Of a stretch of 64,000 nucleotides of DNA, positions 8,728 to 18,223 are shown piece after piece. Below the pieces are notes generated by a model. That model had not been told where the DNA came from and did not search any database. It saw nothing but the letters and a program-made list of their open reading frames with translations. The position numbers and the translations under genes are program-made. The stretch is from positions 806,001-870,000 of the forward strand of contig NZ_CP132203.1 of the NCBI RefSeq assembly GCF_030719035.1. Direction: 5' to 3'. Numbering within the stretch: position 1 is the stretch's first letter; the number at the start of each line of letters is the position of its first letter. Source of the stretch: Hahella sp. HNIBRBA332. Lineage in GTDB: Bacteria; Pseudomonadota; Gammaproteobacteria; Pseudomonadales; Oleiphilaceae.

Positions 8728-9660
8728 ATGGCGAGTGTTTTGGACTCTGTTGATCAGCGCACCAAGCTGGTGGGTGAGAATCGCTTGGAGCTTCTCTTGT
8801 TCAAACTGGGGATGAGACAGATTTTCGCGATCAATGTGTTCAAAATCCAGGAAGTGCTAAAACTACCCAACTTGACGCAAATGCCGCATCGCCATCCTGT
8901 CGTATGTGGCGTTAGTCATATTCGCGATACCACTGTTCCAGTGATTAATCTGTCTCAGGCGATAGGGTTTCGGCCATTACAGCCGGATAAGGACTCCACT
9001 ATCATCGTGACGGAATACAATCGCACAGTGCAGGCTTTTCTGGTGTCCAGCGTGGACCGTATCGTCAATATGACCTGGGAGCAGATTCTGCCTCCGCCTA
9101 AAGGGGCGGGCGGTTCTCATTACGTGACAGCGATAACCTATTATAACGACCAGATTGTTGAAATTATTGATGTGGAGCGCGTGCTGGCGGATATTCGTCC
9201 GTATTCCACTGACGTTTCCGACACGGCGCTGACGGAGAATATTCGAAAGGTTGCTCAAGGTAAGGAAGTGCTGTTGGTGGACGATTCGCCGGTAGCGATC
9301 AGTCAGGCGATTGGGACCTTGCAGAAAGTCGGGCTGAAAGTGATTACCGCCAGAAATGGTCTGGAAGCCTATAACCTCCTCAAGAAATGGGCTGATGAAG
9401 GCGTCAATGTACCTGAAAAGCTTCTAATGGTGGTGACCGACGCTGAGATGCCGGCGATGGATGGTTACAGGCTGACTACGGAAATTCGTAACGATCCCCG
9501 CCTGAAAGACCTGTATGTGGTGCTGCATACCTCTCTAAGCGGCAGCTTCAACAAGGCGATGGTGGAAAAGGTGGGGTGTAACAACTTTTTATCCAAGTTT
9601 CAGCCGGATGAACTGGCGGCGTTAGTGCAATCGCGGCTTAATTCATTGGCGGCTCGCTAG
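8728..9660 (+). CDS. cheV: CheV-type chemotaxis coupling protein (CheW-REC), copy 1
   Basis: A 310-residue protein with an N-terminal CheW-like domain (about 15-160) and a C-terminal response-regulator receiver (about 178-305). The receiver keeps the acidic pair Asp185-Asp186, the phosphoacceptor Asp238 in VVTDAEMPAMDGY, Thr268/Ser269 and Lys290. CheV proteins couple chemoreceptors to CheA, and their phosphorylation by CheA tunes adaptation. It is clearly paralogous to the cheV at 62.7 kb: both begin with an MA-VLDSV-QRT-LVG-NRLELLLF pattern. Here no flagellar or chemotaxis gene is adjacent, so this is probably an accessory coupling protein. The ATG start lies just after a weak AGG-type site. 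Confidence 0.92.
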   Translation: MASVLDSVDQRTKLVGENRLELLLFKLGMRQIFAINVFKIQEVLKLPNLTQMPHRHPVVCGVSHIRDTTVPVINLSQAIGFRPLQPDKDSTIIVTEYNRTVQAFLVSSVDRIVNMTWEQILPPPKGAGGSHYVTAITYYNDQIVEIIDVERVLADIRPYSTDVSDTALTENIRKVAQGKEVLLVDDSPVAISQAIGTLQKVGLKVITARNGLEAYNLLKKWADEGVNVPEKLLMVVTDAEMPAMDGYRLTTEIRNDPRLKDLYVVLHTSLSGSFNKAMVEKVGCNNFLSKFQPDELAALVQSRLNSLAAR

Positions 9661-9847
9661 GGCGCTGCAAAGAGCTCTTCTCTCGACCCTTGTCCTCTGA
9701 TGTAGACCTAATTAGACTGCCTGTTTCCGCCTGCTTAGAATAGGCTGTTTTATTTTTTCGCGTCGACAACCCACGCATTTTGTCCCTTCCCTGTATACCC
9801 AGTGCGCTATGCCTGCGTTGAGGCGAGAGCGCGCTTAGGAGAGAGTT

Positions 9848-10657
9848 ATGACGGATATCCGAGTTACCGAGTTAAATATTTACCCCATTAAATCCTGTGC
9901 GGGCGTTAGTCTCAGCAAAGTGGCGATTACGAATTGGGGGGTGGATCGCGATCGACGTTTTATGCTGGTGGATGCGAATGGCAAATTCATCACGGCGAGA
10001 AAGCATCATCGGCTGGTATTGGTGAAGGCGGTTACTGCGGATAATGGTTTGATGTTGTCGGCGCCAGGAATGAGCGGCTTGTATATTGAGGCTCCAGATC
10101 GGCAAGATGCATCCATGGAGTCTGTGCAGGTATGGAAAGACGAGGTGTCTGCGGTGTTTGTCGATGCGCGCGCAGATGCTTGGTTTAGTGAGTTTTTGGG
10201 CGAGCAGGCGCGTCTTGTGTATATTCCTGAGCACAGTTTTCGGCAAGTGGATCGGGCTTATTACGACGCGCCGCAAAAAGTCAGTTTTGCTGATGGCTAT
10301 CCTATTTTGGCCACCTCTGAGTCCTCTTTGGAGGACCTGAATGGCCGCTTAAATAATCCTGTTAAAATGACTCATTTTCGCCCGAATATTGTCGTGGCTG
10401 GCGCCGATAGCTTTGCGGAAGATCATTGGCGGCGATTGCGCATAGGCGAAGTGGAGTTTGCGGCGGTTAAGCCTTGTTCAAGATGTGTCTTTACGACGAT
10501 TGATCCTGCTACGGGCCATAAATCTCCGGACACTGAGCCTTTGCGTACTCTTGCGTCTTATCGTAAAACTGAGCTTGGTGCGATATTCGGGCAAAACCTG
10601 GTGCAATTGAATCACGGGATTATTTGCGTTGGCGATAAAGTGGAGTTGCTCGACTAA
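9848..10657 (+). CDS. MOSC domain protein (YcbX-like, no ferredoxin domain)
   Basis: A 269-residue protein with an N-terminal MOSC beta-barrel (ELNIYPIKSCAGVSL, WGVDRDRRFMLVDANGKFITAR) followed by the MOSC domain, whose conserved cysteine lies in VKPCSRCVFTTIDPATG. MOSC proteins bind the molybdenum cofactor. E. coli YcbX, the closest well-known relative, helps detoxify N-hydroxylated bases but also carries a C-terminal 2Fe-2S ferredoxin domain. That domain is absent here, so a partner electron carrier would be needed. GGAGAG lies a few bases before the ATG. It is followed by uup on the same strand after 66 bp. Confidence 0.87.
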   Translation: MTDIRVTELNIYPIKSCAGVSLSKVAITNWGVDRDRRFMLVDANGKFITARKHHRLVLVKAVTADNGLMLSAPGMSGLYIEAPDRQDASMESVQVWKDEVSAVFVDARADAWFSEFLGEQARLVYIPEHSFRQVDRAYYDAPQKVSFADGYPILATSESSLEDLNGRLNNPVKMTHFRPNIVVAGADSFAEDHWRRLRIGEVEFAAVKPCSRCVFTTIDPATGHKSPDTEPLRTLASYRKTELGAIFGQNLVQLNHGIICVGDKVELLD

Positions 10658-10723
10658 GTGGTTGGGGCGCGGGTCTCTTTTCAAATAACGAATTCAGAAA
10701 CTATTAGATTTTAGAAGGTTACG

Positions 10724-12619
10724 ATGGCATTGCTACGGCTGAAAGATGTTTCCCTGGCGTTTGGAATGGCTCCGTTGCTGGATCATGCGGACTTGGTGAT
10801 TGAGTCACAGGAACGGTTATGTCTGGTCGGCCGCAACGGAGCAGGTAAATCCACGCTTTTGAAAGTGTGCGCCGGTGAAATCAAGCCGGATGGCGGCGAA
10901 ATAAATAGAGGCAGGGATCTGAAAATGGCCTATCTGCCGCAAGAACTACCGGAGCGAGGCGACGCCAGTGTGCGCTCTGTGGTGGCGGAAGGGCTGGCGG
11001 AAGTGGGGGAATGGCTTGCGGCCTATGACGCGCTGACTCAGCAAGGCGCAGAAGGTAATGTGGCGGAGCTTGAGCGCCTGCATAACAAGATCGAGACACA
11101 TGACGGCTGGCGTTTGCGTCAGAAGGTCGAAGCGGTGATGCAACGCCTGGAGCTGCCGGGCGATAAGTCTATCTCTGAATTGTCAGGAGGCTGGCGTCGA
11201 CGTGTATTTCTGGCGCGCGCTCTGGTGCAGGAGCCGAACCTGCTCATGCTGGACGAACCCACCAACCATCTGGATATCGACATGATCACCTGGTTGGAGG
11301 AAGAGCTGTTGCAGTTCGGCGGCAGCGTACTGTTTATCTCTCATGATCGTGCTTTCATCGACCGTCTGGCGACTCGCGTCATTGAGCTGGATCGCGGCAA
11401 ATTGTCGAGCTGGCCGGCGCCCTATGACGCCTATCTGGCCAAAAAAGAGGAACAGCTTGCGGCGGAGGAAAAGGAGTGGGAGCGCTTCGATAAGAAACTG
11501 GCGGAAGAAGAAGTTTGGATTCGTCAAGGAATCAAGGCGCGTCGTACTCGTAATGAGGGGCGAGTCAGAGCGCTGAAAAAACTGCGGGAAGAGCGCAGGC
11601 AGCGACGCGACCGGGTAGGGCAGGTGAGTCTGAAGGTGGAATCCGAGGAGCGCTCAGGCAATTTGGTGGCGGAGCTGAAAAATGTCAGTTTTGGGTATGC
11701 GGACCAGCCCAATCTTGTGAAGGATCTGAGCTGGCAGTTGATGCGCAAAGATCGGGTGGGCTTACTGGGTCCTAACGGTTGTGGTAAATCGACGTTTATA
11801 AAGTTGATCCTGGGCGGCTTGGAGGCGACGGAGGGCGTTATTAAGCGCGGCTCTCGGCTGCAAGTGGCCTACTTTGACCAATTGCGCGGGCAAATCGACC
11901 CTGAAGCCAGCGTCTGGGATAACGTCGCCAAAGGAAAAGATTTTATCGAGGTTGGCGGTCGTAACGTTCATGTCACCGGCTACCTGAAAGACTTCTTGTT
12001 TTCCCCGGAAAGATTGCGTACTCCCGCCAAAGCGTTGTCCGGCGGTGAAATTAACCGGCTGTTGCTGGCCAAGCTGTTCACCATGCCGGCGAACTTTTTG
12101 GTGCTTGATGAACCTACCAACGACTTGGATATGGACACGCTTGATCTGTTGGAGAATCTGCTGGCGGAGTTTGACGGCACAATTCTGCTGGTGTCTCACG
12201 ATCGTTTCTTCATCGACAACGTTGTGACCAGCACGCTGGTGTTCGAGGGGAATGGCAAGATATCCGAATATCCCGGCGGTTATAACGACTGGTTGACGCA
12301 GCGTCCAGTGGTCAAGGCCGAAGCCAGGTCTGCTGAACCCAGGGCTCAGGCCGCTAAGCCAAAAGCGGCGTCGGACGGCGGCAAGGCGGCCAAGCTCAGC
12401 TACAAGCTGCAGCGCGAACTGGATGCTTTGCCCAAGGAAATTGAGCGACTGGAAGCTGAAGTGGCTGCTATGCAGGAAGAGGTGTCCGCCGCTGATTTCT
12501 ATAGTCGTCCCCATGAGGAGGTGAGCCATGCGCTTACGTCTCTGGCGGAGTTGGAGCAAACTCTGGAAAAGACCATGGAAAGGTGGATGGAGCTTGAAGA
12601 AATGGCGGGCGGGGGCTGA
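10724..12619 (+). CDS. uup: ABC-F family ATPase Uup
   Basis: A 631-residue soluble ABC-F protein with two nucleotide-binding domains in tandem and no membrane segment. Walker A motifs are GRNGAGKST and GPNGCGKST, signature motifs LSGGWRRRVFLARAL and LSGGEINRLLLAKLF, and Walker B motifs LLMLDEPTNHLD and FLVLDEPTNDLD. The linker between the domains (about residues 240-300) is highly charged. The C-terminal coiled coil at about 555-625 is the Uup-specific CTD that binds DNA in E. coli Uup. Known roles are in translation/ribosome function and in suppressing precise transposon excision. An AAGG site lies before the ATG. Confidence 0.93.
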   Translation: MALLRLKDVSLAFGMAPLLDHADLVIESQERLCLVGRNGAGKSTLLKVCAGEIKPDGGEINRGRDLKMAYLPQELPERGDASVRSVVAEGLAEVGEWLAAYDALTQQGAEGNVAELERLHNKIETHDGWRLRQKVEAVMQRLELPGDKSISELSGGWRRRVFLARALVQEPNLLMLDEPTNHLDIDMITWLEEELLQFGGSVLFISHDRAFIDRLATRVIELDRGKLSSWPAPYDAYLAKKEEQLAAEEKEWERFDKKLAEEEVWIRQGIKARRTRNEGRVRALKKLREERRQRRDRVGQVSLKVESEERSGNLVAELKNVSFGYADQPNLVKDLSWQLMRKDRVGLLGPNGCGKSTFIKLILGGLEATEGVIKRGSRLQVAYFDQLRGQIDPEASVWDNVAKGKDFIEVGGRNVHVTGYLKDFLFSPERLRTPAKALSGGEINRLLLAKLFTMPANFLVLDEPTNDLDMDTLDLLENLLAEFDGTILLVSHDRFFIDNVVTSTLVFEGNGKISEYPGGYNDWLTQRPVVKAEARSAEPRAQAAKPKAASDGGKAAKLSYKLQRELDALPKEIERLEAEVAAMQEEVSAADFYSRPHEEVSHALTSLAELEQTLEKTMERWMELEEMAGGG

Positions 12620-12763
12620 TCGAGGGTTACAAATTTAAAAATATTGGCATCCGCAAATCCGCTACACTTGAAAATAAAAGGAGTAACTTCAGCAGCCGAC
12701 GGACTCCGTTGAGAAAGTATTAGTCTTCTGTCGCCTTAATTGATTACGGAGAGATAAAGCTAT

Positions 12764-13453
12764 ATGCGGGTGCGTTACGAATTCCGTTTCGATGATAATC
12801 GAGTGTTGGACTACATCATCGAGACGGAGAGAGAAGACAAGAGCATGCACTCAGAGCCGCCCGCCGAGTGGACTGAGCTGAAGAATTGTCAGTGCTCGAA
12901 CTGCCCTCTCAAGAAGGACGCTGAACGCTATTGTCCCGCCGCGCTCGACATGCAGAAGATTGTTGCGGACTTTCGTTCCGAACCGGCTTTTCAGAAAGTC
13001 GAGGTGACTGTTTTCACCAAGGAACGCAATTACCACAAGCGCACAGGCCTGGAAGAGGCGCTGCGCTCGTTGATGGGGTTGGTGATGGCGACCAGTCACT
13101 GCCCCATACTCGGTGAGTTAAGGCCCATGGCCATACACCACATGCCGTTTTCCAATGGCGAAGAATTTATTCTCCGGTCTGTCTCTATCTATCTCGTGCA
13201 GCAGTACTTTAAGTTTCGCGATGGGGAAAAGCCGGATTGGGAGCTTAAAGGGCTGGTGGAGCGCAACCGCCGTCTACAGCTGGTGAATCAGGCGTTGTGG
13301 CAACGCATTCACTCCGCCTGCGACGGCGATTCCAACTTGAAGGCGTTGTTGAGCTTTTTTTCGTTGGCGTCGAGCGTCACATTCTCACTGGAGACACAGT
13401 TACAGAAGCTGCGCAAGTCTTTTGAGTCTGGAGAGTGGGTGGCTCCGCTATAG
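12764..13453 (+). CDS. Uncharacterised conserved-looking protein with an N-terminal Cys cluster
   Basis: A 229-residue protein that I do not assign to a characterised family. It starts with a beta-like region (MRVRYEFRFDDNRVLDYIIE), then CQCSNCPLKKDAERYC with cysteines at about 42, 44, 47 and 57, a spacing suited to binding a metal ion or iron-sulphur cluster. The middle contains TSHCPILGELRPMAIHHMPF. The C-terminal third is helical. There is no signal peptide or membrane segment. GGAGAG lies about 12 nt before the ATG. It is flanked by uup and a convergent universal stress gene, which say little about its role. It may belong to a DUF6901-like group, but I am not certain. Confidence 0.7.
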   Translation: MRVRYEFRFDDNRVLDYIIETEREDKSMHSEPPAEWTELKNCQCSNCPLKKDAERYCPAALDMQKIVADFRSEPAFQKVEVTVFTKERNYHKRTGLEEALRSLMGLVMATSHCPILGELRPMAIHHMPFSNGEEFILRSVSIYLVQQYFKFRDGEKPDWELKGLVERNRRLQLVNQALWQRIHSACDGDSNLKALLSFFSLASSVTFSLETQLQKLRKSFESGEWVAPL

Positions 13454-13489
13454 CGGAGCGCGTTAGACCGGATTTATTTCATTGAATGC

Positions 13490-13918
13490 TCAGTCGCTGA
13501 TGCGGATCGCCAAAACATCGCATTTCGCGCCGTGCAATACGCCATTCGCCGTGGAACCCAACAATAACTGCAATCCGTGGCGGCCGTGGCTGCCGACAAT
13601 GACCAAATCAATGTCATTCTCTTCCGCGTAGCGGTGAATTTCCCCTTCCGGGCGTCCTACCAGCACCGCCGTAGCGCTATTGGTCAGCGCGTGCTCTTCT
13701 ATCAGTTTTTGCAGTTTTTCTTCGCTGTGTTTTTGTAGTTGTTGCTGGATATCTCCCAGGTCCAACGGAATGTCGCCGCCATAGGCGTAACTGATGGGTT
13801 CGATAACGTGCGTCAGATGCAGGCGGGCCTGAGTCGCCTGTTGCATCTTCAGGGCCTTGGCGATGACTTGTTCGCCTTCATCGCTAAGGTCCAGGGCGAC
13901 GAGAATATTCTTATACAT
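13490..13918 (-). CDS. Universal stress protein (UspA family)
   Basis: A 142-residue single Usp domain. The start KNILVALDLSDEG and the ATP-binding signature GSHGRHGLQLLLGSTANGVL (G-2x-G-9x-G-S/T) near residues 109-128 are clear, suggesting the nucleotide-binding subgroup. Family members respond to starvation, oxidative and other stresses, but the molecular role varies. AAGGAGCAC lies just upstream of the ATG, a strong ribosome-binding site. It is a lone gene on the minus strand, convergent with the uncharacterised gene before it. Confidence 0.93.
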   Translation of the reverse strand: MYKNILVALDLSDEGEQVIAKALKMQQATQARLHLTHVIEPISYAYGGDIPLDLGDIQQQLQKHSEEKLQKLIEEHALTNSATAVLVGRPEGEIHRYAEENDIDLVIVGSHGRHGLQLLLGSTANGVLHGAKCDVLAIRISD

Positions 13919-14119
13919 GATGTGCTCCTTTTGGCTGTAATGGTCCGAAAGTATTTTCCAAGTGTGTAACTTTTCGGTAGTGTCCGCAAAACTGAAAACA
14001 GCTTAATGCTAATGAAACATGCGTTGAGATGACAGCGGACAAAATCAGGTGAAAAAGTGCTTCCTGGTTTCGTGGGAGCTGCGACGCGTTGAGTGGCCTT
14101 TGGACAGGATGAACGGCTA

Positions 14120-14596
14120 ATGACAACAGCTTTGATAATCATTTTTTGTGTGGTGGGAATTGTCGGCGGCTCAATTTTCTGGGTGTTGCCAAGTCCGGAG
14201 GAACGACGACGCATGCGCTTGCGTCAGCAGGCCCTCGCGGCGGGGTTTAGAGTGCGACAGACTGCGCCGGAAAAGCTGGATGAAGCATTGAAAAACCTGG
14301 AAGCCGATGCGTGGCGCACCCACTTTTACTATAAGGCGATACCGGCGTCGCGAACTCCTCGCAGGGTGCTGTACGCCAATCAGGGTGGCGAGTTGAAGCA
14401 GCAGTCCATAAGCGGAAATTTTCCTCATGAACTGCTTTCAGATGATGATCTGCGTGAGCTGTCTTCCCAGGTTAAAGCAGTGCAAATTACGGGGCATGAA
14501 GTGGGTTTCCTGTGGGAGGAGAGGGGAGCGCCGGAAGACTTGGAGAAGGTGCTGCAACGCATTAATAAGGTAGCAGTGGCCGCTGGCGGACGCTGA
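14120..14596 (+). CDS. Membrane-anchored protein of unknown function
   Basis: A 158-residue protein with one N-terminal transmembrane helix (TTALIIIFCVVGIVGGSIFWVL). A basic segment rich in arginine follows (SPEERRRMRLRQQALAAGFRV), so the bulk is likely cytoplasmic. The soluble part contains YYKAIPASRTPRRVLYA and ends near VLQRINKVAVAAGGR. The ATG at 14120 is preferred because it starts immediately before the hydrophobic stretch; an upstream in-frame start would add nine residues. I do not recognise the family. It is alone between the divergent Usp gene and the convergent secreted protein gene. Confidence 0.7.
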   Translation: MTTALIIIFCVVGIVGGSIFWVLPSPEERRRMRLRQQALAAGFRVRQTAPEKLDEALKNLEADAWRTHFYYKAIPASRTPRRVLYANQGGELKQQSISGNFPHELLSDDDLRELSSQVKAVQITGHEVGFLWEERGAPEDLEKVLQRINKVAVAAGGR

Positions 14597-14645
14597 TAAA
14601 GCACGCCTGAGTCAAGGTTGTAAAGCAAGATTAATAGCGGCGTGT

Positions 14646-15482
14646 CTAAGCGCCGCTATAGGCTTTGGCGAGACTGTCCAGATCGCTGATGATCCTTTTT
14701 GAATACAGGTTCACGACGTAGGAAACGTTGTTCTCGTTGTAGTTGATATAAGAGTTCTTGATGAATTCCCATTTGGTCGAAATGTTGTCTAAAGTCTTGC
14801 GCGTGGCGTCGGTGTTTTGCTGTGACGCCAGGAGCCGGGCGATGTTTTTGTCAAAGCTGATCGCCTGAACATCCATGGGCTCCTCGCTTTTGGCTCCTTG
14901 GAATATTTGCGTCACGTTGGAGGCGCTGCGGGCGGAATACTTGGTCAACATGCTTTCCAGGATGATCTTGGAGTTGCGCACCAGCTCAATCACCTCCGGG
15001 GGGCGGTGGCCTGAAATTTCCATGGTTTTGTCGTAAGTCCTTTCCGTGGCGCCTACCAGGTCGATATTCACCTGCGCCATGTCGCCCACCAGCCGCAGGT
15101 CAGGGTAGCCCACCTTCACAATGTCGTTCATATTGGTGGTCAGCAGTTCCTTGTACTTGAGCCAGGTGGCGCTCATAACGCTCAACTCTCCCTGCACCTC
15201 AACGATGCCGTCCTGAGATTCCAGGGCTTTAAAGGTTGCGTTCATAAAATCGATTTCCTGGTTCACCTCGGATTGGATGTCTTTGTCGCCAGGATTCAAA
15301 GTGAAATTGTAATACGCATTGATGGTCTGATAAGAGTGCGTCTGCACGTCGTGCAAATGCTTGAGAATGGCTTCAGCTTGCGCATTGTTCAGCGCAAAGG
15401 AATGTGACGAATACAGGGCGAGAAGTGCAAGAAAACAACACCAGAGAGGATTCCGGTGTATACCCGATTGGCTCATAGACAC
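14646..15482 (-). CDS. Secreted helical protein of unknown function, possibly PilJ-sensor-like
   Basis: A 278-residue protein with a signal peptide (about 1-30; hydrophobic core CCFLALLALYSSH, cleavage after SFA). The mature part is almost entirely predicted helix, with two halves of similar length: one ending in KYKELLTTNMNDIVKVG, the other in SYVVNLYSKRIISDLDSLAKAY. This resembles the helical-bundle ligand domain at the N-terminus of PilJ-like or NarX-like sensors, but there is no membrane anchor after it and no signalling domain. It would therefore be a free periplasmic bundle. The family assignment is tentative. No functionally telling neighbours are present. Confidence 0.62.
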   Translation of the reverse strand: MSMSQSGIHRNPLWCCFLALLALYSSHSFALNNAQAEAILKHLHDVQTHSYQTINAYYNFTLNPGDKDIQSEVNQEIDFMNATFKALESQDGIVEVQGELSVMSATWLKYKELLTTNMNDIVKVGYPDLRLVGDMAQVNIDLVGATERTYDKTMEISGHRPPEVIELVRNSKIILESMLTKYSARSASNVTQIFQGAKSEEPMDVQAISFDKNIARLLASQQNTDATRKTLDNISTKWEFIKNSYINYNENNVSYVVNLYSKRIISDLDSLAKAYSGA

Positions 15483-16041
15483 GCTCTCCAGGAAATTTGG
15501 GCGCAGAAGGCCACCTGCTATTTTTATAATTATGTTTCCGACTTGCCGGTGCGGCTTTCCACTGTTTTTTTTAAATTATTTCCAACGACGCCTTCAATGG
15601 CCGGCCTGGCTACCAACCGCCGGTTTATAAATAGAAAAAATAGGGGAAATGCCTGCGCTAGTCAAAAAGTTATAAGCTTATTGTCCTATTATGTGGGGGC
15701 GCTCAGGGCGCATCCAAGGGACGCCTAACTTAAAAAGTAAGGTGAAATATACTGCATAATTTCATGAAAAATAAATCTTAAAAATTTTTAAAGCGGCTGA
15801 AAATGCCATAAGTGTAAGCAATTATTGACAAAAATCGCCGCCAAATTTTCGGGAAGAGATTGACAAACGAGCCAAAATTATCCATGTTGTTGCGACCTGA
15901 TTCAAACGAGCGTATGAATTGTTGTTCGATGCATCGGCTTTGATTCCGAAGCTCCGGAGAAGGGCGGCCCGGCAAGGCGTCCGTTGGGGACCCGTAAATA
16001 GGGCAATAAACCAGTGCTAAACAATGCTTGGAGATCCGTTG
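15483..16041. other. Intergenic region upstream of fadBA
   Basis: About 560 bp between the divergent secreted-protein gene and fadB. It is AT-richer than its surroundings and I see no gene in it. It should carry the fadBA promoter. TTGACA occurs at 15861-15866 without a good -10 at the right spacing. A short inverted repeat ATTCA-N10-TGAAT (15900-15919) with CAAACG inside recalls operators of fatty-acid regulators such as PsrA, but the match is too loose to claim. Confidence 0.45.
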
Positions 16042-18189
16042 ATGATTTACGCAGGTAAAGCCATCACAGTCAAAGAGATCGAGGATGGTATCGCAGTACT
16101 AACTTTCGATTTGCAAGGCGAGTCTGTAAATAAATTTAACCGCTTGACGCTGACTGAGTTGGCGGAAGCGACCCAGAAACTACAAAGTCAACAAGGCATT
16201 ACTGGCCTTGTCGTTACCAGCAACAAAGATTGTTTCATCGTTGGCGCTGATATCACTGAATTCCAGGAATTGTTTGCCGGCTCTGAAGAAGAGCTGGTCG
16301 CCAACAACCTGGAAGCCAATAAGATTTTCTCCGCTGTTGAAGATCTGCCATTCCCCACAGTGACCGCCATTAACGGCATCGCTTTGGGCGGTGGTTTTGA
16401 GATGTGTCTATCCACTGACTTCCGCGTCATGTCCACCAGCGCGAAAGTGGGTCTGCCGGAAGTAAAACTGGGTATCTTCCCAGGATTCGGCGGAACAGTG
16501 CGTTTATCCCGTCTGGTTGGCGCCGACTATGCGATCGAATGGATCTGCGCAGGCGGCGAAAAGAGAGCGGAGCAGGCGCAGAAAGAAGGCGCTGTAGACG
16601 CGGTGGTCGCTCCAGAGAAGTTGATGGATGCAGCCCTGTCTGTGTTGCGCCAGGCGATCGAAGGCAAGCTGGATTACAAAGCGCGTCGGGAAGAGAAAAC
16701 CGGCAAGCTGAAGCTGAACCCGATGGAAAGCATGATGGCGTTTGAAACCGCCAAAGGCTATGTGGCGGGCCAGGCTGGACGTAACTATCCGTCGCCTGTT
16801 GAAGCCATCAAGGTGATGCAGAAGCACGCGGGCATGACTCGCGACAAGGCGATCGAAGTGGAGGCCAAAGGCTTCGCGAAAATGGCGAAAACCTCTGTGG
16901 CGCACAGCTTGATCGGTTTGTTCCTGAATGATCAGGAGCTGAAGAAAAAAGCGAAAGATCTGGAGCCTAAGGCCGGCGAAGTCAAACAGGCGGCGGTATT
17001 GGGCGCAGGCATCATGGGCGGCGGCGTAGCGTATCAGTCCGCGCTGAAAGGCACGCCTATCCTGATGAAAGACATCAATCAGTCCGGTATTGATCTGGGT
17101 CTGAAAGAAGCCAAGAAACTGCTGACCAAGCGCGTCGACAAAGGCCGCATGAATGCAGGGGAAATGGCGGATGTTCTGAACCGCATCACTCCGACGTTGA
17201 GCTACGGCGATTTCGGAACGGTGGATCTGGTGGTTGAAGCGGTTGTTGAAAACCCGAAGGTCAAAGACATCGTTTTGCGTGAAGTGGAAGATCTGGTGCG
17301 GGAGGATACAATCCTGACCTCCAATACTTCTACTATCTCCATCAATCGTTTGGCGCAGAATCTGAAGCGTCCGGAAAATTTCTGCGGCATGCACTTCTTC
17401 AATCCAGTGCACATGATGCCTCTGGTGGAAGTTATCCGTGGCGAGAAAACCAGTGAAAAAGCCATCGCCACCACTGTGGCGTACGCCAAGGCGATGGGTA
17501 AAACGCCTATCGTTGTGAACGACTGCCCTGGATTCCTGGTTAACCGTATCCTGTTCCCCTATTTTGGCGGCTTCATTGGTCTGGTGCGCGATGGCGCCGA
17601 TTTCCAGCAAGTTGACAAGGTAATGGAGCGCTTCGGCTGGCCGATGGGTCCTGCTTACCTGCTCGACGTAGTAGGCATGGACACGGCGAAGCACGCCGGC
17701 GACGTGATGGCGGAAGGTTTCCCGGATCGCATGAGCTACTCCGAAACCACCATAATCGACGTCATGTTCGATAAAGGTCGTTACGGTCAGAAGAGCGACA
17801 AGGGCTTCTACGCTTACGAGCTGGATAAGAAAGGTAAGCAGAAGAAAATTGTCGACGACAGCGTTGATGCGCTGATCAAATCCGTGCAGAAGTCTCAGCG
17901 CGACTTCTCTGAAGAGGAAATCATCGAGCGCATGATGGTGCCTTTGTGCATCGAAACCGTTCGCTGCCTGGAAGACGGCATCGTCGAGACTGCGGCGGAA
18001 GCGGATATGGGCTTGATCTTCGGCATCGGTTTCCCTCCGTTCCGTGGGGGCGCGTTGCGTTATATTGACTCTCTGGGCGTGGAAGAGTTCTGCAAGATCG
18101 CTGATAAATATGCGGATCTGGGCGCTCTGTATCATCCGACCCAAGGGCTGCGCGACATGGCTAAGTCCGGCAAGAAGTTTTTCGGCTAA
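16042..18189 (+). CDS. fadB: Fatty acid oxidation complex alpha subunit
   Basis: A 715-residue multifunctional beta-oxidation enzyme. The N-terminal enoyl-CoA hydratase/isomerase domain (about 1-190) has GGGFE (Glu120) and GLPEVKLGIFPGFGG (Glu140), the pair of catalytic glutamates. The L-3-hydroxyacyl-CoA dehydrogenase domain begins with the NAD motif GAGIMGGGVA near residue 321 and has the catalytic histidine in FFNPVHMMPLVEV. It works in a 2:2 complex with FadA. I start it at ATG 16042 (MIYAGKAITV), which matches pseudomonad FadB and has GGAG 8 bp upstream; an earlier ATG at 16024 would add six residues. fadA follows after 34 bp. Confidence 0.97.
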   Translation: MIYAGKAITVKEIEDGIAVLTFDLQGESVNKFNRLTLTELAEATQKLQSQQGITGLVVTSNKDCFIVGADITEFQELFAGSEEELVANNLEANKIFSAVEDLPFPTVTAINGIALGGGFEMCLSTDFRVMSTSAKVGLPEVKLGIFPGFGGTVRLSRLVGADYAIEWICAGGEKRAEQAQKEGAVDAVVAPEKLMDAALSVLRQAIEGKLDYKARREEKTGKLKLNPMESMMAFETAKGYVAGQAGRNYPSPVEAIKVMQKHAGMTRDKAIEVEAKGFAKMAKTSVAHSLIGLFLNDQELKKKAKDLEPKAGEVKQAAVLGAGIMGGGVAYQSALKGTPILMKDINQSGIDLGLKEAKKLLTKRVDKGRMNAGEMADVLNRITPTLSYGDFGTVDLVVEAVVENPKVKDIVLREVEDLVREDTILTSNTSTISINRLAQNLKRPENFCGMHFFNPVHMMPLVEVIRGEKTSEKAIATTVAYAKAMGKTPIVVNDCPGFLVNRILFPYFGGFIGLVRDGADFQQVDKVMERFGWPMGPAYLLDVVGMDTAKHAGDVMAEGFPDRMSYSETTIIDVMFDKGRYGQKSDKGFYAYELDKKGKQKKIVDDSVDALIKSVQKSQRDFSEEEIIERMMVPLCIETVRCLEDGIVETAAEADMGLIFGIGFPPFRGGALRYIDSLGVEEFCKIADKYADLGALYHPTQGLRDMAKSGKKFFG

Positions 18190-18223
18190 TTGCTGATAGA
18201 GAATTCCCGACGGAGAAAATGAT

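Noticed and set aside
15900..15919. Possible fatty-acid regulator operator before fadB
   Set aside because: The inverted repeat is only 5 bp per arm and does not match a known PsrA or FadR consensus well enough.
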